The translations under genes and the position numbers were made by a program. The notes below the pieces were generated by a model, which did no database searches, had not been told where the DNA came from, and saw only the letters and a program-made list of their open reading frames with translations. A stretch of DNA of 64,000 nt from Pelagicoccus mobilis (GTDB lineage Bacteria > Verrucomicrobiota > Verrucomicrobiia > Opitutales > Opitutaceae): positions 62,001 through 126,000 of the forward strand of contig NZ_JAENIL010000004.1 of NCBI RefSeq assembly GCF_016595505.1, given 5' to 3'. Numbering within the stretch: position 1 is the first letter of the stretch; each line of letters opens with the position of its first letter. Positions 1-8,705 of the stretch are shown here, in pieces.

Positions 1-700
1 AGTTGTCGATAATGTCGGTCGTCCGTTTCCACCACCAATCGAGAAACTCATCGCTAGGAGCGTCCTTCGGCTCGTCTGCCTTCCAGTACAACTGCCAGTT
101 CTCAGGGTCGTTGGTATCCCAAGACGGATCCTTTTTTGAATAGTACCGGCGATTCACGGCCAGATGAGACGATACCCCAAACTTCAATCCTGCCGCACGC
201 GTCGCGTCGGCCAACTCACGCAGCGTGTCACGTTTCGGCCCCATCTTTTTCGCGTTCCACTTCGTGTGCTTTGAATCGTACATCGCGAAGCCGTCGTGGT
301 GCTCGGCGACCGGTACGATGTATCTTGCTCCAGCTTCCTTGAACAACGCGACCCACTCTTCCGCGTCGAACGCCTCCGCCTTGAACTGAGGAATAAAGTC
401 CTTGTATCCAAAATCTGACTGCGGTCCGTAGGTTTCTAAGTGGTAGTCGAAGAGCGGTTCGCCCTTCTTGGACTTCCACCCTTCATAGTACATGTACTTT
501 GGATACTTTGTGACGCCGTAGGCCGGTACGGTGTAAGGCCCCCAATGAAGAAAAATTCCCAGTTTCGCATCCCTGAACCACTCGGGAACTTCCCAGTGAC
601 TGCGAATAGAATCCCAATCGGCTTCATAGCGAAACTCTTCCGCCTCAAGTGATGAAATTGCAGTGGCGGCAAATGCAAGCAGTGGTAGAAACTCCTTCAT
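1..700 (-). CDS. Alpha-L-fucosidase, GH29, secreted (3' part cut off by window edge)
   Basis: Reading from an ATG at 700 towards position 1, the frame stays open to the window edge, giving the first 233 residues. The N-terminus is a signal peptide (hydrophobic stretch ending near residue 20), so the enzyme is probably exported to the periplasm or surface. The mature start has the GH29 signature WFRDAKLGIFLHWGPY, followed by the family blocks AEHHDGFAMYDS and TKWNAKKMGPKRD. The catalytic aspartate lies further on and is outside the window. GH29 enzymes release alpha-linked L-fucose by a retaining mechanism. The gene is divergent from the hybrid two-component regulator at 1047, which may control it. 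A second GH29 at 32469-33926 shares these blocks but lacks a signal peptide. Family assignment is firm; linkage specificity cannot be read. Confidence 0.88.
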   Translation of the reverse strand, partial: MKEFLPLLAFAATAISSLEAEEFRYEADWDSIRSHWEVPEWFRDAKLGIFLHWGPYTVPAYGVTKYPKYMYYEGWKSKKGEPLFDYHLETYGPQSDFGYKDFIPQFKAEAFDAEEWVALFKEAGARYIVPVAEHHDGFAMYDSKHTKWNAKKMGPKRDTLRELADATRAAGLKFGVSSHLAVNRRYYSKKDPSWDTNDPENWQLYWKADEPKDAPSDEFLDWWWKRTTDIIDN

Positions 701-1046
701 AGCAGTAAATTCCTTTTGTGGGGTATTCATGAGCAAACGCTCGTTTTTCGCTCTCTACCATACTATGCGTGTCTATTCAGACAACTCTGAGGGGTATACG
801 TCCGACATACGAAACCTAATGTGTTTTATCCATAAAACTGATACGTTCTGAGTTGCTGGTTTCAGCCCGTTCAAGGCTCCACGCCAGGACGCAGAGTCCG
901 TGCGTATTAGCTGAGTGACGTATTTGCGTATATTAAATACGCTCTAAGATATAGCCGTTTTTCTCATTTGAGCGTAATTTTTCTTCGTCTCTCCTCCCTC
1001 CAATCTTATAAAGACAGAATACCCCCAACCGCCCCACACCCGCCTC
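701..1046. promoter_or_regulatory. Divergent intergenic region, fucosidase / hybrid regulator
   Basis: This 346-base gene-free stretch separates the divergent GH29 gene and the hybrid sensor-regulator, so both promoters should lie here. I see no convincing ORF: the short plus-strand frame at 663-851 has no family features. The notable element is an inverted repeat at 926-942. The half closest to the regulator is AT-rich. No sigma-70 box pair can be assigned with confidence. Confidence 0.5.
926..942. promoter_or_regulatory. Inverted repeat, candidate operator
   Basis: GCGTAT and ATACGC arms are separated by five bases (TTAAA-like spacer). A further partial copy of the left arm (GCGTATT) occurs about 25 bases upstream. 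The site lies about 105 bases before the GTG start of the hybrid regulator and about 225 bases before the GH29 start, a plausible place for an AraC-type or other dimeric regulator. Function is inferred only from symmetry and position. Confidence 0.3.
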
Positions 1047-4000
1047 GTGCTTCCGAGAATTCACAAGCTGTCGCGTTGCGGACTCTTTGCAGGTCTGCCC
1101 CGAGCCCTCGTTTTAGCTCTACTTCTAGTAGGGGCGACCCAGCTTGCGTGGGCGCTCGAGCCCTATGTTCCGCAAGTAGAAGTCTCGCTTGAGGAAGAGT
1201 GGCGCTGGACAAAACTTGAGGCCGCTTCTGGCTTGAACATTCGAGACGCTGCCCTGGGGCACAATGGCGAGGTGTGGTTTTATCAGGGTGCGACAGTCTA
1301 TCGATACGATGGGAATCGACTCGATCCTTTCCCGATTACCGCAGAAGGCTCGGGAGCGAGTCATATCCTGGCTGCCTCCGACGGGCACGTATACGCGTTG
1401 TCTGGAAAGAACTTCGTGCGATTCGACGGTGATGGCTGGAGGGTGATTTCCCAGCTTGATGAGCGAAACAATCGCATCCACCACATTCGAGAAAATGGAA
1501 AACGTGAGCTTTGGTTCGCGAATGCAGACCGGCTGGTTCGCTATGATCTAGAAACGTCGCGGCGAGACGAATTCCCCTGGGACTTTAGAGACCCGCTCTC
1601 CTTCGTAATCGACCACAATGGGAAACTGTGGCTCTCCGATCGCGAGTCTCTCGATGTGGTGGTGCTTGACCTTGAGCGTGCCACAGAGGCCGGCATCCCC
1701 GAGCTACATCGATTTAGCAGTCTCTCTCCAGCAAACACGCCTCGCCTCGAGTTGGACAGTCAAGGGCGTGTTTGGGCCCTCGATTTTCACGGATTTGGTC
1801 ACAGCCTCTTCGAAAACTACACCCGAAAAGAGGTTTCGGTTGAAGACTCAACCGTCCTTACGAGACCTCGATGTATGGCCGAGGTCCCTCAAGGGAGATA
1901 TTGGTTCGGGAGCAATCGTAGCCTGATAGAGCTTAACGAGGGAAAGTGGAAGGTGCATAACGCTCGCGACACCAAACTTCCGCTGCCTGTGAACTTTGTT
2001 GTCACTCTCCCTGGAGATCGACTACTGGCCGGAGGCATCAACGCCGATGTCTACTTGATCGATCTCTCGAACGATCGTTGGGCGGCTTACGACGACCTGA
2101 ATTTTCAATGCGAAGACCATCAGGGCAACGAGTGGTTTATTCACCACGACGGGCGTATCATAAAGCATGATACGTCAGTCGGACAATGGACTGCATTCGA
2201 CACAAGCGATGGCACCATCGATCACCCCAACAGTATCATATGCTCAAGCGACGGTACCCTTTGGGCGTCAGGATCACACCAAGATTTCACCGCTCTCTCG
2301 CGTAACGATAGCGGACAATGGGAGCGATTCGAATTCCCACGGCTCGGTCGAATCTTCAGTCACCTCGCAGCCAAGGAGTTAAACGACGGGTCCTTAGTTT
2401 TTGGAAATGGGGCTTCGCCGCTTTACCTAGGCGACCTCCCTGGGGGCGCTGTTTTCTATAAAAACGGCGTCTTTACGCAACGAAAAGGGGGGCTGGATAG
2501 ACATGTGCTTTTTCCTGAACGCATCGCCTGTATCGACGATACCTCGGAAGGGGATTTGTGGATCGGGGTTGGCAGCTTGATGCAGATCCGCGCAGATGGT
2601 TCGATCCAGAGCTACAACTCTCCCAATCCGAATCGTCGCTGGATCGATCAAGTCTTGATTGACAAGGAAGATACGGTGTGGGTCGCAATCGGCGGTCTTG
2701 GCCTTTTTGAGTTTGATGGTAAGAATTGGACGCCACATACCGCGATGGACGCTGTCGCCAGCAAAGAAGTCGCCCATATGCTGGAATCGAAGGACGGCCA
2801 GCTGAAGGTATTGTCCGAGGAAGGGGTGAGCCAGTTTGACGGGACCTCTTGGATCAGCTGGAAACTCCCTCATGATGTACGTTTTCTGCGCGAAGAGCAT
2901 ATCTTACGTGAAGACAACGACGGAGCCTTGTGGGTAAATTTTTCGTATCGCCCTTGGTTGCTTCAGGGGAAGCGACAGGAGTCCCGCGCTAACTGGTATC
3001 GAACGATCCGATACAAAGGAAACACGATGTCACCCGAAACGTCCTTGATAGACAGGGACCAGGAGTTGCCGGAAGGCAGTCGCCTTACCTTTCGATGGGA
3101 AGGGCATGACGCCTGGAACGAAACGCCTTCAGACGAGCTTTACTATTCGTGGCACTTCGGTGATGGAAATTGGTCCCCCTACTCTCGCCAGACCAGCGTC
3201 GTTGTGGACAAGGTTAAGGCCGGTGAATATCGATTCGAGGTCAGAGCGATTGACCAAGACATGAATGTCGATCCGACGCCCGCGATCCTAACCGTTCAAG
3301 TCGTGCCGCCGCTCTGGAAACGTCCCTGGTTCATTTTTGTAGTCGCTGCTACTGTAGTGACGATCTTGGTACTTGTTTGGGCTCTGTTAAAGGCCCGTGT
3401 GCAATCGGCCATAAAGGTAGAAAGCTTCAAACTCGAGTTCTTCACCAACCTTTCCCACGAGCTCACCAACCCGCTTGCAGCGATCGTTGCCCCTCTGGAA
3501 AACGCGCTTCGCCAGGAATTGCCGGGTAACTTGCGCCGCAACCTGAAGATAGCCCTGCGCAATTCCTGGAAAATGAAAACGCTTGTCAGCCAATTGCTCC
3601 AATTCCGGAAGGTGGAGCTAGGCATGGCTCGCTACACTCCGGCTCTTGGCGAGATCATGGGCTTTGTCAAAGATGCAGTTGAATGTCAGGATCCGTTGCT
3701 GTCTGAGAAAAACTTGTCCGTAGTTATCAAGACATCACAGCCGCATTTCAAATGCGGATACGACGCGGACAAGCTTCAAAAAATAGTCGATAATTTGGTG
3801 TCGAACGCGATCAAGTACTCCACGGAAAACGGCCAGATACGCGTCAAGGTAGATGTCTCTTCGAACGAAGGGCATGATGAAATTGTGCTTACGGTGGAAG
3901 ATGAAGGGGTTGGCATCCCGAAAGACAAGATCGAGAGCGTCCTTAAACCATTCTATCGCGTGGGCGATCATCCTGAAAAGCAGGAAGGGTTTGGCATCGG

Positions 4001-4970
4001 GCTCGCGCTCGTAGAGCAGCTCGTTTCGCTCTGCGGAGGCCGTTTCGATCTAGAAAGCCCGATCAAAGACGGGCACGGCACGCGTGCCGTCGTGCACTTC
4101 CCAGTCGTCAACGACAAGGAGCTTCATCACGAGATTGAACTCCACGATGAGGAGGAGCAAATCGCTTCCGATTCGAAAGAGGATTCGAACGCGAACCGAG
4201 CCAAGATTCTGCTTGTGGAGGACAACTCTGACCTCCGCCTGTTCATGCGCGAAGCTCTTTGCGAGCGCTACGACACCTTCGAAGCTGAAAACGGAGAAGA
4301 AGGACTCAAACTCGCTCACAAGACTGACCTCGATCTCATCATTACCGATATCATGATGCCGGTCATGGATGGTTTTGAGCTTTGCCGCCAACTGCGTAGC
4401 GACTCTCAAACGTCCCACATCCCGATTATCGTCCTCACGGCGAAAGGGGCGAATCGCCACCGGATCACAGCAGCGGAGCTAGGGGCCGACGCCTATTTTT
4501 CCAAGCCCCTGAACATGCTGAGCTTGATCGCTCAGATCGAGAACGTGCTTAAAATTCGACGCGAGCTTAAGCAGCGCTTTTCCGAACAGCTCGTTATCGA
4601 GCCAACCGAGGTCACAGTCACCCCTTCTGACGAAGCTCTGCTCCGAAAGGCAATTGAGCTCGTCGAGGACAACATCGAAGACGAAAAATACACCGTTATC
4701 CAATTTTCCAAAGACATGGGAATGAGCCAGCCAAGCCTGTGTCGCACTCTAAAGGGCCTGACCGGCCAAACGCCCAACCCCTTCATTCGCAGCCTCCGCC
4801 TCAAGCGTTCGGCACAGCTCTTGAAGTCCGGTAATTTCACGGTATCGGAAGTGCTCACTCAGGTTGGTATCCCGGACCAAAGCTACTTCAGCCGCATCTT
4901 CAAAAAGGAGTTTGGAGTTTCGCCTTCGCAGTACGCTCACCAGGAGCAGGACAAGACGAGCCAGCTGTAA
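1047..4970 (+). CDS. Hybrid two-component system sensor/regulator (HTCS), one-protein type
   Basis: A 1307-residue membrane protein combining sensor kinase, receiver and AraC-type DNA-binding domain. The order is: signal peptide (about 1-35), periplasmic two-component beta-propeller repeats (about 40-690), a Y_Y_Y domain (about 690-755), a transmembrane helix (about 760-783), HisKA with phospho-accepting His near residue 803, HATPase_c (EDEGVGIP and GFGIGLALVEQL boxes), a receiver domain with phospho-Asp near residue 1100 (TDIMMPVMDG) and a C-terminal AraC HTH (about 1190-1300). In Bacteroidota such proteins sense oligosaccharides in the periplasm and activate polysaccharide-utilisation genes. 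The TonB receptor at 5383 and the divergent fucosidase are the natural targets. The H-box reads SHELTNPL instead of the usual SHELRTPL. The start is a GTG; no better ATG precedes the signal peptide. Confidence 0.93.
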   Translation: MLPRIHKLSRCGLFAGLPRALVLALLLVGATQLAWALEPYVPQVEVSLEEEWRWTKLEAASGLNIRDAALGHNGEVWFYQGATVYRYDGNRLDPFPITAEGSGASHILAASDGHVYALSGKNFVRFDGDGWRVISQLDERNNRIHHIRENGKRELWFANADRLVRYDLETSRRDEFPWDFRDPLSFVIDHNGKLWLSDRESLDVVVLDLERATEAGIPELHRFSSLSPANTPRLELDSQGRVWALDFHGFGHSLFENYTRKEVSVEDSTVLTRPRCMAEVPQGRYWFGSNRSLIELNEGKWKVHNARDTKLPLPVNFVVTLPGDRLLAGGINADVYLIDLSNDRWAAYDDLNFQCEDHQGNEWFIHHDGRIIKHDTSVGQWTAFDTSDGTIDHPNSIICSSDGTLWASGSHQDFTALSRNDSGQWERFEFPRLGRIFSHLAAKELNDGSLVFGNGASPLYLGDLPGGAVFYKNGVFTQRKGGLDRHVLFPERIACIDDTSEGDLWIGVGSLMQIRADGSIQSYNSPNPNRRWIDQVLIDKEDTVWVAIGGLGLFEFDGKNWTPHTAMDAVASKEVAHMLESKDGQLKVLSEEGVSQFDGTSWISWKLPHDVRFLREEHILREDNDGALWVNFSYRPWLLQGKRQESRANWYRTIRYKGNTMSPETSLIDRDQELPEGSRLTFRWEGHDAWNETPSDELYYSWHFGDGNWSPYSRQTSVVVDKVKAGEYRFEVRAIDQDMNVDPTPAILTVQVVPPLWKRPWFIFVVAATVVTILVLVWALLKARVQSAIKVESFKLEFFTNLSHELTNPLAAIVAPLENALRQELPGNLRRNLKIALRNSWKMKTLVSQLLQFRKVELGMARYTPALGEIMGFVKDAVECQDPLLSEKNLSVVIKTSQPHFKCGYDADKLQKIVDNLVSNAIKYSTENGQIRVKVDVSSNEGHDEIVLTVEDEGVGIPKDKIESVLKPFYRVGDHPEKQEGFGIGLALVEQLVSLCGGRFDLESPIKDGHGTRAVVHFPVVNDKELHHEIELHDEEEQIASDSKEDSNANRAKILLVEDNSDLRLFMREALCERYDTFEAENGEEGLKLAHKTDLDLIITDIMMPVMDGFELCRQLRSDSQTSHIPIIVLTAKGANRHRITAAELGADAYFSKPLNMLSLIAQIENVLKIRRELKQRFSEQLVIEPTEVTVTPSDEALLRKAIELVEDNIEDEKYTVIQFSKDMGMSQPSLCRTLKGLTGQTPNPFIRSLRLKRSAQLLKSGNFTVSEVLTQVGIPDQSYFSRIFKKEFGVSPSQYAHQEQDKTSQL

Positions 4971-5382
4971 AGGATCGTTTGTAGAACGGCTCTCTGTCGG
5001 TCCGATTAGGAATTCTAGATTGGGTTGGGTGCATTCCGTGTCCGTTGATCGAGCAAACGAGGCAATAGTCCAAATGTAACAGCTATCGATTGGAATCCTA
5101 TCTTCTTTCGCTTGGACAAAATCGCATACAGGGAAAGAGAACAAAGGGTCTTACGTCTGCTAGATCGTTTTTTATCAATACTTTATGAGGTCCAATAAAT
5201 TATCCATATCCTATCCGATTCTGTCCTAACGATTTTGAAGACGAATGTGCGATAGTTGATACAGCCTGACTACCAAAGGCACCTCAACGAACCCAATGCC
5301 CCTACGATCACCCCGATAAGGCCATACGGTCTCAATAGGTTCAGGGGCGTGAAGAACCTACAAACGCATACCCGATATCCAT
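4971..5382. promoter_or_regulatory. Gene-free leader before TonB receptor
   Basis: This stretch of 412 bases has no credible ORF. It should carry the promoter and any HTCS binding site for the receptor gene at 5383. The centre (about 5160-5215) is AT-rich. No hairpin terminator for the upstream regulator gene is evident, and I could not find a repeat shared with the region at 701-1046. Confidence 0.4.
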
Positions 5383-8300
5383 ATGGAACGAACCCCGACA
5401 AACGAAGCTGTTGCATCAGCTTTTAAAAGACGCGCGCTCGCCGCTTTTGCAGGCGCCCTCCTCATCCTGCCGCTTCAAGCACAGGACGAAGATGATGAAG
5501 TATTCACGCTCTCTCCATTTACAGTAACAGGAGATGAAGAAGGCGGATACCGTTCGACCGAGACGATGGCAGGCACTCGCCTTCGTACACAAATCAAAGA
5601 TACCCCGGCAACGCTGAGCGTTCTGACTGGAGACTTCCTCGATGAACTCGGAGCTACCGATATCGCATCCGTTGCGGAATTTCTCCCAAGCACTGAAACC
5701 TACGGCATTGTCGGCGTTCAGACTGCCGGCAACGAGGTGAAGGCTGGTAACAGCATCTCGGTTCGCGGTTTCCGTACCGACACTCGTACACGTAACTTCT
5801 TCCGAACCGAAACGGGAACGGACAGCTATCTGACGGACCGCATTACCGCGGCTCGTGGTCCGAACTCCCTCCTCTTCGGTATCGGCAATCCGGGCGGCTC
5901 TATCCTAATTGGTACCAAGCGGGCCCACTTCGGAGGCAATGACGGCAAGCTCGAGCTTCGCTACGATAGCACACGTGACGGTGGGCATCGCGCAGTCATC
6001 GACCAGAACGTCGTTCTCCTCGAAGATAAGCTAGCCTTCAGAATCGCTGCGGTGGATGAAGAGCTCGATGGTTTCCGCGAGCCGGAAGAAACTAGCCTCG
6101 ATGGCAAGTTCGCCACACTCACCTGGCAACCGTTTGCGGATGGAAATTCCGTAGTTCGCTTCAACTACGAAAACGAAAAGCGTCATCGTGTGATCGCTCG
6201 TCCTTGGGCGCCGTATAACTACTTCCAGAACTGGTTGGATCAAGGGGCGCCGTTGTACGATAATTTCAATGACGCACGCCCCGGCAACCGTCCCAGCACC
6301 AGCAATCCATTCGTTCGTTGGGAAAACCGAATCGTTAACCCGATCGACCAGGACAACATCACAGCCTACCGCACCGCACGTGGTGGTGGCGTAAATGGAT
6401 ACGTCCTCTCTTCCGGTCCTATCGTAAATGGAGTTGAAGAGAAAAACGTAAGTTTGACCGAAGACTTCGTTGCGCTCAACCCGATCGACTTGCTCACCGA
6501 CCACTTCGCGAACGATGGAGACGACTCTACATCGATCGACACCTGGCTTGCTGATCTAGGAGACGCCGCCGGCATTCCTCTCTCTTTTCAAGGAGAAGAG
6601 CTCGTCATCCCTCGCGAAACCTGGTTCTCAGGCGATCTCGACAGCTATGATTCGAGCGTCGAGGCTATGTCCGCTTTCTGGGAGCAGCGCTTTGGAGACA
6701 ACTTCTTCATCGAGCTCGCAGGTAATAAGGAAAACGTGGATACGCGTAACCTCGTAATGCTCCGTAACAACGAGTATGCGATTACTTACGATCCAAACCT
6801 CTACCTGCCAGACGGTTCACCAAATCCCTACGCTGGCATGCCATTTGTCGGCGGCCTAGCGAACCCGACGGATCAAACCACCAACCTCGATTCAGAAGAG
6901 TACCGCTTGACTGCGACCTACAAGCTCGACTTCACCGACAAGTCGGACAAGTGGGGTGGACTCTTTGGTCGTCACCAGCTCTCCGCTCTCGCTAATCGCT
7001 ACGAGCGCGACTACCTCACCGTTCAAAAGCGCCCAGTCGTTTACGAGTGGGACGGACGCAATAACCACAGCCCTGGAGGAGGACGCGTTAACCACAACAA
7101 CGCCAAGCTCGGCGGTCGCTACTACCTACAGCCAAACAAGCAGCCATACATTCCAGAATTTTGGACACCAATGCGTGGCGAAGGTACTGTCGGAAAATCC
7201 GACTGGGCTGATCTGCAGTACTTTTCCGACAACACAGTCATCGACTCCTACGCCATTGGCACGCAGAGTTTCTTCTTCAATGATCGCCTCGTGCTTACCG
7301 CTGGTATCCGCGAGGATAAGCTCGACGTAGAAAATGGCACCAAGGTTCGTTTCACAGGAGCGACGGCTGATTCTTCAATCGGAAACCACGTTGGAGAGCT
7401 CGACGTTCCCACCTCTCGTGTCACCCTCGACATTCCAGGCGAGCGCAGCTGGACCAACGAGTCGTACGGTGCGGTCTACCACATCATCAACAACAAGAAG
7501 GACAGTGCTGTTAACACGCTCAGCGTTTTCTATAACACAGCGACGAACGTAAGCGCCGACCCGAATCGCGTCGACATTCGCTACCTCGAAGTGAGCCCAC
7601 GTAACGGCGACGGTGAGGATTACGGAGTAAAGTTCTCACTCTTCGACAACAAGCTCTCCGGCACCTTCACCCAGTTCTCGACTACCATGTTGAATGACTA
7701 CCGCAACTCCGCTCTCGGTGTATTCAGTCGTAGTGGAATGGGTGGTTTCGGTCCGATCTCTGAAGCTGTTGACCTCGGTCGCTATGAACGTGCCGAAGGC
7801 TCGTCTATCTCTTGGGCGCCAATCTTCGACCAGACAACTGACGGAAAGGAAGTCGAGTTCGTTTGGAATCCTACCAAGCAGCTTCGTTTCCGCGGCACCT
7901 ATTCGACAATGGAAAGCATTCCGTCACGCTTCGGCGAAGACATCCAAGAGTACTACGACGAAGTTCGTCCATTGGCGGTAGCATGGCTCGCAGAAAACGG
8001 AAACCTTAGCCTTCCAGAAGGCTTCGACCCCGGCAATCCAACAGCTGAGGAGCAAATCATCCTCGATACGATGGATCTCGCAGAGCGTATTGAACTTGGA
8101 ATGGCAGAACTTGATGTTCAAGTGCCACTCAAGCTAGCCTACAACGGCGTGCCCGTCGCCGGTCTCCCTAAGGAGCGTGCTTCACTCGCCACCTTCTACA
8201 GCTTCGCGAAGGACTCCAAGCTCAATGGATTCGGTGTGGGAATGACCTATACCTATCGCTCGGGTACCGCGGTCGCATTCGAGACCGACGACAACGAAGC

Positions 8301-8550
8301 GGCTAACTTAGATAACGCGCTTATGGCTGATTCCCAGTCATCCATGGGACTGACCGTTTCCTACCGCCGCAAGCTCTCCGGCGACCGCCTCGACTGGAGG
8401 CTTCAGCTAAACGTCAAGAATCTTCTCGACGATGTTGATCCAATCCTACTCGACGGTGTTTGGGATCGCACAACCGAGCAGTTCCTTACCAACCGCAACA
8501 AGATGGTCGCTCCACGCTCCTATGCGGTCACTAGCAGCCTAGCGTGGTAG
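5383..8550 (+). CDS. TonB-dependent outer-membrane receptor (SusC-like, no SusD partner)
   Basis: This 1055-residue protein has a signal peptide (hydrophobic core about 18-33), an acidic stretch, and the motif LSPFTVTGDEEGGYRSTET, the likely TonB-box region. A plug domain follows (about 55-200; ISVRGFRTDT and AARGPNSLLFGIGNPGG blocks), then a large beta-barrel ending in an aromatic residue (AVTSSLAW). Such receptors import oligosaccharides or chelates across the outer membrane using TonB-ExbBD energy. No SusD-like lipoprotein lies beside it, as is usual in Verrucomicrobia. The gene stands alone after the HTCS gene and is closed by a strong terminator, so it is probably a monocistronic HTCS target. 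The substrate is inferred from context (sulfated, fucose- or galactose-containing glycans). Compare the receptor at 27629-31192, which shares the N-terminal motif. Confidence 0.93.
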   Translation: MERTPTNEAVASAFKRRALAAFAGALLILPLQAQDEDDEVFTLSPFTVTGDEEGGYRSTETMAGTRLRTQIKDTPATLSVLTGDFLDELGATDIASVAEFLPSTETYGIVGVQTAGNEVKAGNSISVRGFRTDTRTRNFFRTETGTDSYLTDRITAARGPNSLLFGIGNPGGSILIGTKRAHFGGNDGKLELRYDSTRDGGHRAVIDQNVVLLEDKLAFRIAAVDEELDGFREPEETSLDGKFATLTWQPFADGNSVVRFNYENEKRHRVIARPWAPYNYFQNWLDQGAPLYDNFNDARPGNRPSTSNPFVRWENRIVNPIDQDNITAYRTARGGGVNGYVLSSGPIVNGVEEKNVSLTEDFVALNPIDLLTDHFANDGDDSTSIDTWLADLGDAAGIPLSFQGEELVIPRETWFSGDLDSYDSSVEAMSAFWEQRFGDNFFIELAGNKENVDTRNLVMLRNNEYAITYDPNLYLPDGSPNPYAGMPFVGGLANPTDQTTNLDSEEYRLTATYKLDFTDKSDKWGGLFGRHQLSALANRYERDYLTVQKRPVVYEWDGRNNHSPGGGRVNHNNAKLGGRYYLQPNKQPYIPEFWTPMRGEGTVGKSDWADLQYFSDNTVIDSYAIGTQSFFFNDRLVLTAGIREDKLDVENGTKVRFTGATADSSIGNHVGELDVPTSRVTLDIPGERSWTNESYGAVYHIINNKKDSAVNTLSVFYNTATNVSADPNRVDIRYLEVSPRNGDGEDYGVKFSLFDNKLSGTFTQFSTTMLNDYRNSALGVFSRSGMGGFGPISEAVDLGRYERAEGSSISWAPIFDQTTDGKEVEFVWNPTKQLRFRGTYSTMESIPSRFGEDIQEYYDEVRPLAVAWLAENGNLSLPEGFDPGNPTAEEQIILDTMDLAERIELGMAELDVQVPLKLAYNGVPVAGLPKERASLATFYSFAKDSKLNGFGVGMTYTYRSGTAVAFETDDNEAANLDNALMADSQSSMGLTVSYRRKLSGDRLDWRLQLNVKNLLDDVDPILLDGVWDRTTEQFLTNRNKMVAPRSYAVTSSLAW

Positions 8551-8589
8551 ACTTCACGAGTTACTACAGAGTTTAAAACAGCATCATCA

Positions 8590-8626
8590 CGGGCACGCGT
8601 GGTTAAACCTGCACGTGCCCGTTTTT
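8590..8626 (+). terminator. Rho-independent terminator
   Basis: An eight-base-pair GC-rich stem, CGGGCACG / CGTGCCCG, with a loop of about 16 bases is followed directly by TTTTT. It lies 40 bases after the TonB receptor stop codon. Confidence 0.85.
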
Positions 8627-8705
8627 CCCAAAACCATATATCCAAACAACAACCACAGATGGCCTACGTCATCTATCTTTTTCCGTGTTACGTTTTCACT
8701 CGAAA

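Noticed and set aside
663-851. Possible 62-codon gene between fucosidase and regulator
   Set aside because: It overlaps the fucosidase start and has no family features; the region is better read as promoters.
5383-8550. SusCD-type pair
   Set aside because: I looked for a SusD-like lipoprotein beside all three TonB receptors and found none.
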